Assembly (NCBI GenBank): GCA_015058405.1
Contig: SVCL01000185.1
Location: 1-39,568 of the forward strand
Direction of reading: 5' to 3'
From: Clostridium sp.
GTDB lineage: Bacteria > Bacillota > Clostridia > Clostridiales > Clostridiaceae
DNA: 39,568 nucleotides
Part shown: positions 27,184 to 35,141 of the stretch, in pieces
Numbering within the stretch: position 1 is the first letter of the stretch
How the letters are laid out: the number at the start of each line of letters is the position of its first letter
Notes under the pieces: generated by a model
Databases searched by the model: none
What the model was told of the DNA's origin: nothing
Seen by the model: only the letters and a program-made list of their open reading frames with translations
Made by a program: the position numbers and the translations under genes

Positions 27184-27419
27184 TAAGTACGTTATTTATA
27201 TAATATAATAACAAATCACATAAAAAAAATAAATAATAGATAGTAAATTCTTTAGAATTGTAAGTTTTGTTTTAAATTAAAGGGATTAAATTGATAAAAT
27301 TAATGTTTTTTAAGTTTTTGGCATTGTGAAAATTAATTAATTAAAGTGGTGAAATTTTAATAAAATACGATTATATAGTATATTTGTATGATATACTAGC
27401 ATTTAAGGAGGAGATAGCT

Positions 27420-28304
27420 ATGAAATTTAATATTTTAAGTAATAGAACTAAAGGAATTATTTTTATTATTTTTTCAGCTTTTGGATTTGCTGCCATGTCT
27501 GCATGTGTAAAGCTTGCTGGTGATTTACCATCATTTCAGAAAACATTTTTTAGGAATTTAGTTTCTTTAGTAGTAGCATTAATTTTAGTTTTAAAAAGTA
27601 AAGAAAGTCTTTTTGGTAAAAAGGAAAATCAAATTACTTTACTAACACGAAGTATACTTGGAACTATAGGAATTGTATGTAATTATTATGCAATAGATAA
27701 GATGACTCATTTATCAGATGCCACTATGTTAAATAAACTTAGTCCTTTCTTTGTTATTATATTTTCAGCAATTTTCTTAAGGGAAAAGATTAATTCAAAA
27801 CAAATAACAGGACTTATAATAGCTTTTATTGGTACACTGTTTGTTGTTAGACCTACTTTTGATATGAGTATGATTCCAGCTTTAGCAGGAATTCTTGGAG
27901 GGCTTTCAGCAGCAGGTGCATATACTTGTGTAAGATATTTAGGAGGAAAGGAAAAATCACAAACCATTGTATTCTATTTTTCTTTTTGCTCAACAATTAT
28001 AATTGCTCCAATAATGATTATGACATATAAATCTATGAGTATAAGTCAATTTTTATGTTTAATGGCAGCAGGGATTTTTGCAAGTATAGGCCAGTTTGGT
28101 ATAACATTAGCATATGGATTTGCTCCAGCTAGAGAAATATCAATTTTTGATTATACAAATATATTATTTGCAGCTATATTTAGCTTTACACTATTTGGTA
28201 TATGGCCTGATGCTCTAAGTTTTATAGGATATGGAATTATATTTATGGCGTCATTATACATGTTCCTATATAATAGAAAATTAGATAAGATTGAATCAAA
28301 GTAG
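27420..28304 (+). CDS. EamA (DMT superfamily) transporter
   Basis: The 294-residue protein has about ten membrane helices in two EamA repeats, each with the usual pattern of a short helix pair and a conserved Gly-rich segment (GLIIAFIGTLFVVRP in the first; FAPAREISIFDYTNILFAAIFSFTLFG in the second). Relatives export metabolites or amino acids, but the substrate is unknown. The start at 27420 follows AAGGAGGAG; an ATG 36 bases earlier has no good ribosome binding site. It is divergent from amtB and 64 bases upstream of the rhomboid-like gene. Confidence 0.9.
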   Translation: MKFNILSNRTKGIIFIIFSAFGFAAMSACVKLAGDLPSFQKTFFRNLVSLVVALILVLKSKESLFGKKENQITLLTRSILGTIGIVCNYYAIDKMTHLSDATMLNKLSPFFVIIFSAIFLREKINSKQITGLIIAFIGTLFVVRPTFDMSMIPALAGILGGLSAAGAYTCVRYLGGKEKSQTIVFYFSFCSTIIIAPIMIMTYKSMSISQFLCLMAAGIFASIGQFGITLAYGFAPAREISIFDYTNILFAAIFSFTLFGIWPDALSFIGYGIIFMASLYMFLYNRKLDKIESK

Positions 28305-28368
28305 ATATCTTTATTATTTTGGGCAATAATACTATATGAAATCTATAATAAACTTTATGGAGGAATAG

Positions 28369-29169
28369 ATGAGAAAAATTAATGATTTTAGAGATAAACG
28401 AGATAAATATACTGTCCATAATTTAATGCAGATAATAACAGTAGTAAATGTTCTTGTATTTATAATAGCTAATTTTGTTGATGGTTCTATATATAGTACT
28501 TTAGCCTTAATACCTTATAAAGTGCTTCAAGGAGAAGTATGGAGACTTATAACTTTTATATTTGTAACACCTACATCTTTAGTATTTGCAATTTTTGCAT
28601 TTTACTTTTATTATGTAGCAGGCGTTGAACTTGAAAGAGAATGGGGTAGTTTTAAGTTTAATATTTATTATTTAATAGGAATGATAGCTGTTATTATAGT
28701 ATCATTTTTAACTGATACTGTAGCAACAGGGGTATATTTAAATTTATCTTTATTTTTAGCTTATGCTAAGTTATATCCTGATACTCAGATTATGCTTTAT
28801 TTTATTATTCCTATTAAAATGAAATATTTAGCATACTTTAATTGGTTTTTAATTCTTGTTAATTTTATTAAATATTTAATTAGAGGAGATATTGGTTCAG
28901 CTCTTGTAACTATAGTTCCAGTAGTTAATTATTTAATATTTCATTTAAAAATTAATTATAGAGAAGCTAAGATGAGAAGAAATTCAGTAATTAGAATGAA
29001 GGATTATAAAAGAAAGATGGAGTCAGTTAAAAAGGATTATAGACATAAATGTGAGGTCTGTGGAATAACTGATGTGGAAGATCCTAATATGGAGTTTAGG
29101 TATTGTAGTAAATGTACAGGAAAGAAATGCTATTGTGAAAAACATATACGAAATCATGAACATAAATAA
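28369..29169 (+). CDS. rhomboid-like membrane protein with C-terminal zinc ribbon
   Basis: The 266-residue protein has about five or six membrane helices and the rhomboid-like GEVWRLITFIFV segment (55-66) and ELEREWGSFKF (87-97). The catalytic GxSG is not present; the matching region reads GVYLNLSLFLAYAKLYPD (121-138), and there is no clear His partner, so it is probably an inactive rhomboid (derlin-like). After a basic linker, residues 228-265 carry Cys228, Cys231, Cys246, Cys249, Cys254, Cys256 and three His, a likely cytoplasmic zinc-binding domain. GGAGG precedes the start. A bidirectional terminator follows. Confidence 0.8.
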   Translation: MRKINDFRDKRDKYTVHNLMQIITVVNVLVFIIANFVDGSIYSTLALIPYKVLQGEVWRLITFIFVTPTSLVFAIFAFYFYYVAGVELEREWGSFKFNIYYLIGMIAVIIVSFLTDTVATGVYLNLSLFLAYAKLYPDTQIMLYFIIPIKMKYLAYFNWFLILVNFIKYLIRGDIGSALVTIVPVVNYLIFHLKINYREAKMRRNSVIRMKDYKRKMESVKKDYRHKCEVCGITDVEDPNMEFRYCSKCTGKKCYCEKHIRNHEHK

Positions 29170-29193
29170 TATTTGTTTAAAGTTTAATAAACT

Positions 29194-29242
29194 AAAAGAA
29201 ACTGTATCAATTGTGGTTATAATTGATACAGTTTCTTTTCTT
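29194..29242. terminator. bidirectional terminator between rhomboid-like gene and Amt-PII fusion
   Basis: AAAAGAAACTGTATCAATT (29194-29212) and AATTGATACAGTTTCTTTT (29221-29239) are a perfect 19 bp inverted repeat with an 8-base loop and T tails in both directions. Confidence 0.9.
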
Positions 29243-29270
29243 GTTTGTAATATATATAAATTAAATTATA

Positions 29271-30944
29271 TTAAGCATTATCTTGTAAGGCATCAAATCC
29301 TTCTTCGCCTGTACGTATTTTAATAACATTTTCAACATCATAGATAAATATTTTACCATCTCCAATATTACCAGATCTAAGAACTTTTTGAACAGTGTCC
29401 ACAACTGTTTGAACAGGAATTTTGCATACTATAATTTCTACTTTAACCTTTGGTAGTAGATGAGTATCAAATTCTACACCACGATAATATTGAGTATGTC
29501 CTTTTTGCATTCCACAACCAAGAGCTTGAATTACTGTAATACCTGTTATTCCTATATTGTCAAGAGCAAGTTTTAATATATCTAGTTTGTCTTGATTTAT
29601 AATAATAGCGATTTTAGTCATCTTATATTTAGTAGTTGATTTAGGTGCAGTAGATAAAGGAGCTTCTTCAGTAGTAGCTGCAACTACTTTTGATGATGGA
29701 ACAGTTAAATTTAAACTATTATTCATTGGCATGAAATCAGCATAACTACTGCTTAAGCCATGTTCTGTTATATCTAATCCTAAAGTTTCTTCTTCTACAG
29801 ATACACGTAAACCAATTGTATTTTTTATTACTGTAAATACTATTGTCATAGTTATTACAACCCAAGCAATAACTGAAACAACACCAAGTACTTGAATACC
29901 AAAGAATTTAAATCCTCCACCATAGAATAAACCACCATCAGTAGCAAATAAACCAGTTAATAAAGTACCAGTTGCACCACAGAATCCATGAACTCCTATA
30001 GCACCAACAGGATCGTCGATTTTAAGTTTCTTATCAACAAATTCTATACCAAATACAACTACAAAGGATGCAATTAAACCTATAAAGAAAGAACCAACTG
30101 GGGATACCATATCACAACCAGCAGTTATTGCAACAAGACCTGCTAAAGAACCATTTAGTGTCATAGAAACATCTGGTTTTTTATAACGAATCCATGTGAT
30201 TATCATAGTAGAAGTAGTAGCTACAGCTGTAGCTAAGTTAGTAGTTACGAATACAGATGACATAGAAACTAAGGTATCATCTCCAGTTGCTGAAACTGTA
30301 GAACAACCATTAAATCCAAACCAACAGAACCATAGTATGAATACACCTAAAGCTCCAAGAGTTAAACTATGTCCTGGTATTGCATTAGGAGTTCCATCTT
30401 CCTTATACTTTCCAATACGAGGTCCAAGAATTTTTGCACCTATTAAAGCAGCAACACCTCCAACCATATGAACGGCAGTAGAACCAGCGAAGTCATGGAA
30501 ACCAAGTTGTGATAGCCAACCGCCACCCCATATCCAGTGTCCAGATATAGGATATACAAAAGCGCTGATAATAACGCTATAAATACAATAAGATATAAAT
30601 TTAGTTCTTTCAGCCATTGCTCCAGAAACTATAGTAGCAGCAGTAGCACAGAAAACTGTTTGGAATATTAAATAAGCATATGTTGGATAAGATGCAGAAT
30701 AGTCACCTTGAACAAATATGTCAAGCCCACCTATAAATTTACCATCTCCAGCAAACATTAATCCAAAACCTAAAATCCAGAATACTACTGTACCTAAAGC
30801 AAAGTCCATTAAATTTTTCATGATGATATTACCTGCATTCTTTGCTCTAGTAAAACCAGTTTCAACCATAGCAAAACCAGCTTGCATAAAGAATACTAAG
30901 ATAGCCCCAAGTAATACCCAAATTGTATCAACAGATGAATACAT
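29271..30944 (-). CDS. ammonium transporter fused to a PII domain
   Basis: A single 557-residue frame contains an Amt channel (about 1-400), a Ser/Thr/Pro/Ala-rich linker (about 410-440) and a complete PII domain (442-557). The Amt part has the pore histidine segments GSTAVHMVGG and AIGVHGFCGA, and the C-terminal TEHGLSSSYADF tail. The PII domain has GHTQYYRGVEF, so the uridylylation Tyr is Phe492, and the B-loop SGNIGDGKIF. No ribosome binding site precedes Met442, so this is a true fusion. Tethering would give the channel its own sensor for nitrogen status. AGGGGGG lies upstream, and the leader holds an ANTAR-type attenuator. It follows glnN on the same strand, so it may share its transcript. 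Confidence 0.93.
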   Translation of the reverse strand: MYSSVDTIWVLLGAILVFFMQAGFAMVETGFTRAKNAGNIIMKNLMDFALGTVVFWILGFGLMFAGDGKFIGGLDIFVQGDYSASYPTYAYLIFQTVFCATAATIVSGAMAERTKFISYCIYSVIISAFVYPISGHWIWGGGWLSQLGFHDFAGSTAVHMVGGVAALIGAKILGPRIGKYKEDGTPNAIPGHSLTLGALGVFILWFCWFGFNGCSTVSATGDDTLVSMSSVFVTTNLATAVATTSTMIITWIRYKKPDVSMTLNGSLAGLVAITAGCDMVSPVGSFFIGLIASFVVVFGIEFVDKKLKIDDPVGAIGVHGFCGATGTLLTGLFATDGGLFYGGGFKFFGIQVLGVVSVIAWVVITMTIVFTVIKNTIGLRVSVEEETLGLDITEHGLSSSYADFMPMNNSLNLTVPSSKVVAATTEEAPLSTAPKSTTKYKMTKIAIIINQDKLDILKLALDNIGITGITVIQALGCGMQKGHTQYYRGVEFDTHLLPKVKVEIIVCKIPVQTVVDTVQKVLRSGNIGDGKIFIYDVENVIKIRTGEEGFDALQDNA

Positions 30945-30960
30945 AATAAATCCCCCCTAT

Positions 30961-31014
30961 AAATAAAAGAAAAGAGGCATATTTAATTTTTAGTTAAATA
31001 CACCTCTTTGTGTA
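30961..31014 (-). promoter_or_regulatory. ANTAR-type attenuator in the leader of the Amt-PII fusion
   Basis: On the minus strand TACAC-AAAGAG-GTGTA (31014-30999) forms a 5 bp hairpin with the A1/G4 hexaloop. The loop starts the 5' arm of a 16-base terminator stem (31009-30994 with 30986-30971, two G-U pairs), followed by a T-rich tail. It lies 42 bases after the glnN stop, so it can also serve as the glnN terminator. Confidence 0.8.
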
Positions 31015-31055
31015 AAATTATATTTTTATGTTTTTATATTTTTATATTTTTAAAA

Positions 31056-33155
31056 TTATATTCTGTATATTAAATCAGAATAAGTAGGAATTGGCCAATA
31101 TTCTTTTCCTACTATTTCTTCAAGTGCATCAGCACAAGCTCTAGTAGCTGTCATAGCAGGAACTATTTGTGATTTATAGAATGTAGCATTTTCTAATGCA
31201 TCGCTATAATCTTCAACTTTAGTTAATAAAGTATTTAATTTTTCAACTTCTTCATATAACTTATTAGCTAAAGTTGAAACTTGAGTTAAAGTTCCTTTTT
31301 CCATATCGCAGCTAGTACTTAAACCAACAGATTTTTTACTAATAATAGTATCAGCTAAATCTTTCATAAATTTATTTACAGCTGGTAGAAGTTGTTTTCT
31401 AGTAATATCTACAGTAGTTAAAGCTTCAATATTTATAACTTTAGAATACTCTTCTAAAAGAATTTCATATCTAGCTTGCATTTCTACGCTTGTATATATA
31501 TTATGTTTAACAAATAAATCTATATTCTTTTGCTTTACATAGTAAGGAAGAGCATCAACAGTAGTCTTTAAGTTTAATAATCCTCTTTCTTTAGCTTCCT
31601 TAACCCATTCATCTGAATAATTGTTTCCATTAAAGATTATTCTCTTATGTTCTTTAATAGTTTTCTTAATTAATTGATCTAAAGATGACTTAAAGTCTTC
31701 TTTACCTTCAAGTTCGTCTGCAAATCCACATAATGTTTCAGCAACTATTGTATTTAAGATGACATTTGGACAAGATATTGAGAAAGTAGAACCAAGCATT
31801 CTAAATTCGAATTTGTTTCCTGTGAATGCAAATGGAGATGTTCTATTTCTATCAGTTGTATCTTTGTGGAATTTAGGAATTATATCAACACCTAATTCAA
31901 TTGTTTCAGCTTTCTTTGGAGAATATACTGAACCGTTTAATATAGATTCTAATATATCAGTTAATTGATCACCTAAGAACATTGATACTATAGCTGGAGG
32001 AGCTTCATTAGCACCTAATCTATGATCATTTCCAGCGTTAGCTACAGAAATTCTTAAAAGATCTTGGTATTCATCAACAGCTTTTATTATTGCACAAAGG
32101 AAAGTAATAAATTGAATATTTTCTTCTGGCTTTTTACCTGGTTCTAAAAGATTTTCACCTTGATCAGTTGAAATAGACCAGTTATTGTGTTTTCCTGAAC
32201 CATTTATACCATCATAAGGTTTTTCATGAAGTAAACATACTAAATCATGTTTTAGTGCAACTTTCTTCATTATTTCCATTGTTAATTGATTATGATCAGT
32301 TGCTACATTACTTGAAGCAAATATTGGAGCAAGTTCATGTTGTGCTGGAGCAACTTCATTATGTTTAGTTTTTGCAAGAATTCCAAGTTTCCATAATTCT
32401 TGATCTAAGTCGTCCATATATTCTGCTACTCTTGGTTTTATACTTCCAAAGTAGTGGTCATCCATTTCTTGACCCTTAGGAGGTTTTGCACCAAATAAAG
32501 TTCTACCAGTTAACATTAAATCTAATCTTTGTTCATAGTATTTTTTATCAACTAAGAAATATTCTTGTTCTGGTCCAACAGTAGTTGTAACTCTCTTAAC
32601 ATCATCTTTTCCAAATAACTTTAAGATTCTTAATACTTGTTTATTTAGAGCTTCCATTGAACGTAGAAGTGGAGTCTTTTTATCTAGGGCTTCACCAGTA
32701 TATGAATAGAAGACTGTAGGAATACATAAAACATTATCTTTAATAAATGCATATGAAGTTGGATCCCAAGCAGTATATCCTCTTGCTTCGAAAGTAGCTC
32801 TTAAACCACCTGAAGGGAAGCTTGATGCATCTGGTTCACCTTTTATTAATTCCTTACCAGAGAACTCCATTATTATTGAGTCATCTCCAACTGGAGTTAT
32901 AAAAGCATCATGTTTTTCAGCAGTAACACCAGTCATTGGTTGGAACCAGTGAGTATAATGAGTTACGCCTTTTTCGATTGCCCAATCTTTCATAGCGTTA
33001 GCAATTACATTAGCAATTGAAAGATCTAAAGTTGAATTAGTTTCGATAGCCTTCTTTAAATCTTTGTAAGTTTGTTTTGGTAAACGCTCTTTCATAGTAG
33101 TGTCGTTAAAAACCATACTACCAAATAATTCTGGTAAGTAATTTTTATTTTCCAT
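31056..33155 (-). CDS. glnN: type III glutamine synthetase
   Basis: GSIII makes glutamine from glutamate and ammonia using ATP and is much larger than GSI. The 699 residues show the GSIII features: the N-terminal [31 protein letters not shown], the ammonia/ATP region [16 protein letters not shown] and [10 protein letters not shown], and the C-terminal [20 protein letters not shown]. Start 33155 is chosen because GAGGAGG precedes this ATG; an upstream TTG would lie within that site. It is divergent from glnA (GSI), so the cell carries two unrelated synthetases. The leader has a promoter (33267-33295) and the strongest of the four attenuators. Confidence 0.96.
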   Translation of the reverse strand: MENKNYLPELFGSMVFNDTTMKERLPKQTYKDLKKAIETNSTLDLSIANVIANAMKDWAIEKGVTHYTHWFQPMTGVTAEKHDAFITPVGDDSIIMEFSGKELIKGEPDASSFPSGGLRATFEARGYTAWDPTSYAFIKDNVLCIPTVFYSYTGEALDKKTPLLRSMEALNKQVLRILKLFGKDDVKRVTTTVGPEQEYFLVDKKYYEQRLDLMLTGRTLFGAKPPKGQEMDDHYFGSIKPRVAEYMDDLDQELWKLGILAKTKHNEVAPAQHELAPIFASSNVATDHNQLTMEIMKKVALKHDLVCLLHEKPYDGINGSGKHNNWSISTDQGENLLEPGKKPEENIQFITFLCAIIKAVDEYQDLLRISVANAGNDHRLGANEAPPAIVSMFLGDQLTDILESILNGSVYSPKKAETIELGVDIIPKFHKDTTDRNRTSPFAFTGNKFEFRMLGSTFSISCPNVILNTIVAETLCGFADELEGKEDFKSSLDQLIKKTIKEHKRIIFNGNNYSDEWVKEAKERGLLNLKTTVDALPYYVKQKNIDLFVKHNIYTSVEMQARYEILLEEYSKVINIEALTTVDITRKQLLPAVNKFMKDLADTIISKKSVGLSTSCDMEKGTLTQVSTLANKLYEEVEKLNTLLTKVEDYSDALENATFYKSQIVPAMTATRACADALEEIVGKEYWPIPTYSDLIYRI

Positions 33156-33200
33156 ATTAAAATTCCTCCTCAAGATAAAATAAAATCAATCTAATAAATA

Positions 33201-33255
33201 AAAAATAAAAAAAGGCGCTGCGTATGCTTAATCTCATACACAGCGCCTTTGCTGT
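33201..33255 (-). promoter_or_regulatory. ANTAR-type attenuator in the glnN leader
   Basis: On the minus strand ACAGC-AAAGGC-GCTGT (33255-33240) is a 5 bp hairpin with A at loop position 1 and G at 4. The terminator pairs 33250-33235 with 33226-33211, 16 bp including several GC pairs and one G-U, followed by TTTTATTTTT. Its 5' arm starts with the hexaloop. Confidence 0.88.
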
Positions 33256-33266
33256 TTATAGTAGTT

Positions 33267-33295
33267 AGTATATTACTAAATAATAGAAAATGCAA
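33267..33295 (-). promoter_or_regulatory. glnN promoter with palindromic -10 region
   Basis: On the minus strand TTGCAT (33295-33290) and TATACT (33272-33267) are 17 bases apart. The predicted start near 33260 is about five bases before the ANTAR hairpin. The -10 lies within the perfect palindrome TTAGTA-TAT-TACTAA (33265-33279). Confidence 0.65.
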
Positions 33296-33366
33296 TACAT
33301 TTTTAAAAAAAATAAATAATATATTCTTAAATTTTTAGGAAAAAAAATAATATTAAAAAAATCATA

Positions 33367-33395
33367 TTGACAAAAGTACACATTGTTACTATTAT
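33367..33395 (+). promoter_or_regulatory. distal glnA promoter with palindromic -10 region
   Basis: TTGACA (33367-33372), a perfect -35, and TATTAT (33390-33395) are 17 bases apart, giving a start near 33402. The -10 is inside the palindrome TTACTA-TTA-TAGTAA (33386-33400), a pattern shared with the divergent glnN promoter. Confidence 0.7.
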
Positions 33396-33414
33396 AGTAA
33401 TATCATAAGTAAAA

Positions 33415-33485
33415 AAGAACAAAGACGTTCTTAAATTACTGTTTTACGGGTGTTTTGACAGTTTTATTAAGGGACGTCTTTTTTG
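33415..33485 (+). promoter_or_regulatory. ANTAR-type attenuator upstream of glnA
   Basis: AAGAAC-AAAGAC-GTTCTT (33415-33432) is a 6 bp hairpin with the A1/G4 hexaloop. The loop starts AAAGACGT (33421-33428), which pairs with ACGTCTTT (33474-33481) ahead of a T run. A branch ACTGT/ACAGT (33438-33442 with 33458-33462) fills the interior. It lies about 310 bases before glnA. Confidence 0.78.
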
Positions 33486-33793
33486 ATTGAATCATTTATA
33501 GATATTCATAAAAAGTTTTTTTTAGTACATATTAGTATATATAAAATTAATAGAGTTAATTACATATTAAGTCTGTTTTCAAAAACGGTTTTTGAAAATG
33601 GATTTTTTTAAGAAGTTGTTGTAAGGCAGAGTGAATTTAAATTACACAGAAAAATACATATATTATAATGTAAATATTTTTTGAAAGTACTATAAAATTA
33701 GCTAAATTTATCTATATATCTATTTGTCATTATATAATAGTGATATAATAATGATTGTCATTTAGATTAAGTTGAAAAAAGGGGGCTTTATTA
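33486..33793 (+). other. long glnA leader with a perfect palindrome
   Basis: No reading frame is supported in this gap between the attenuator and glnA. It holds the palindrome TTTTCAAAAAC-G-GTTTTTGAAAA (33576-33598), followed by a T-rich stretch, and TATAAT-like boxes near 33732 and 33742 that may be a proximal glnA promoter without a clear -35. The rest is AT-rich with nothing recognisable. Confidence 0.5.
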
Positions 33794-35113
33794 GTGGATC
33801 AAACAATTGCAGAAGTTTTAGAGTTCGTAGAGGAAAATGATATAAAGTTTATCAAATTACAATTTTGCGACATATTGGGAGAGGTTAAAAATATATCAAT
33901 AATGGCTTCTCAATTAGAAAAAGCATTTCTATATGGAATAAGTTTTGATGCATCTTCAATAAAAGGCTTTTTAAATATTGAAGAATCAGATTTATTATTA
34001 TTTCCAGACCCTTCTACCCTTAGTATCTTACCTTGGAGACCACAAGAAAGTAGAGTGGCTAGATTTTTCTGCTATATAAAAACTCCAGAAGGAGATATAT
34101 TTGAAGGAGATTCAAGAAGTGTTCTTGAAAGGGCAGTCAAAAAGCTATGGGACCTTGGTTATACTGCAAAAGTAGGACCAGAGTGTGAATTCTATTTATT
34201 TAAAACAGATGATGAGGGAGATCCTATATTAATACCACATGATATTGCAGGATATTTTGAAGTATCGCCTGGTGATAAAGGAGAAAATATTAGAAGAGAA
34301 ATATGTTTGACTTTAGAAGAAATGGGATTAACACCAGAAACATCACATCATGAATCAGGACCAGGTCAAAATGAAATAGATTTTAGATTTGATAATGCTT
34401 TAATATCAGCAGATAATTGCATAACTTTTAGAAATGTTATCAAAATAATCTCAAGTTTAAATGGTCTACATGCAACTTTTATGCCTAAGCCACTTATGAA
34501 TAAGAGTGGATCAGGTCTTCATATTAATTTATCTATTGAAAAAGAAAATGAAAATTTATTTCATACAGATGGTACACATTCTGAAGAGGCTGAAAGTTTC
34601 ATTGCAGGAATAATGGACAGAATGAGAGAAATGACAGCTATCTTAAATCCTACAGTAAATTCATATAAAAGGTTTGGCGCTTTTGAAGCTCCTAAATATG
34701 TAACATGGTCTCATAAAAATAGATCACAGCTTATAAGAATTCCAGCATCTAAAGGAGAATATAGTAGAATGGAACTTAGAAGTGCTGATAGCACTTGTAA
34801 TCCATATTTAGCTTTTGCGTTATTAATTAATGCAGGAATTGAAGGAATAGAACAAAAAAAGGTACTACCTAAAGCAGTTGAAGGTAATATATATAATATG
34901 GAGATAGAAAAGGTAGAAAAGTTACCATTAAGTCTTAAGGAAGCCTTAGACATAATGGAAAAAAGCGATTTTGTAAAAGAAGTTTTAGGTGAATTTATCT
35001 ATACAAAATTCTTAAGAAATAAGTTTAATGAGTGGAAAGATTATGAAAGTAAATGTACATCACATGATGAAATTAGTGAATGGGAGATAAATAATTACTT
35101 TTATAAACTTTAA
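33794..35113 (+). CDS. glnA: type I glutamine synthetase
   Basis: This 439-residue enzyme is the dodecameric GSI of the alpha type common in Firmicutes. It shows KFIKLQFCDILGE (18-30), FDASSIKGF, GPECEFYLF, the HHESGPGQNEIDF stretch, FMPKPLMNKSGSGLHINLS, and RSADSTCNPYLAFA. The adenylylation Tyr loop of enteric enzymes is not evident, so control by feedback inhibition is likely. Translation starts at GTG 33794, 8 bases after AAAGGGGG. The ANTAR regulator gene begins 28 bases later, and dapF, pyrG and dapL follow without a clear terminator. I recall a glnA-nitR pair of this kind from a solvent-producing Clostridium. Confidence 0.96.
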   Translation: MDQTIAEVLEFVEENDIKFIKLQFCDILGEVKNISIMASQLEKAFLYGISFDASSIKGFLNIEESDLLLFPDPSTLSILPWRPQESRVARFFCYIKTPEGDIFEGDSRSVLERAVKKLWDLGYTAKVGPECEFYLFKTDDEGDPILIPHDIAGYFEVSPGDKGENIRREICLTLEEMGLTPETSHHESGPGQNEIDFRFDNALISADNCITFRNVIKIISSLNGLHATFMPKPLMNKSGSGLHINLSIEKENENLFHTDGTHSEEAESFIAGIMDRMREMTAILNPTVNSYKRFGAFEAPKYVTWSHKNRSQLIRIPASKGEYSRMELRSADSTCNPYLAFALLINAGIEGIEQKKVLPKAVEGNIYNMEIEKVEKLPLSLKEALDIMEKSDFVKEVLGEFIYTKFLRNKFNEWKDYESKCTSHDEISEWEINNYFYKL

Positions 35114-35141
35114 TTAAATTGGTAATCTTAGGAGGTGTTAT

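Noticed and set aside
29194..29242. Fifth ANTAR-type attenuator
   Set aside because: It is a strong 19 bp terminator, but no hexaloop hairpin with A1/G4 overlaps its 5' arm on either strand, and it lies between convergent genes.
33264..33280. Palindrome before the glnN hairpin as the second (P1) ANTAR hairpin
   Set aside because: Its loop would be 3, 5 or 7 bases without the A1/G4 pattern, and it overlaps the predicted -10 box, so it is probably not in the transcript.
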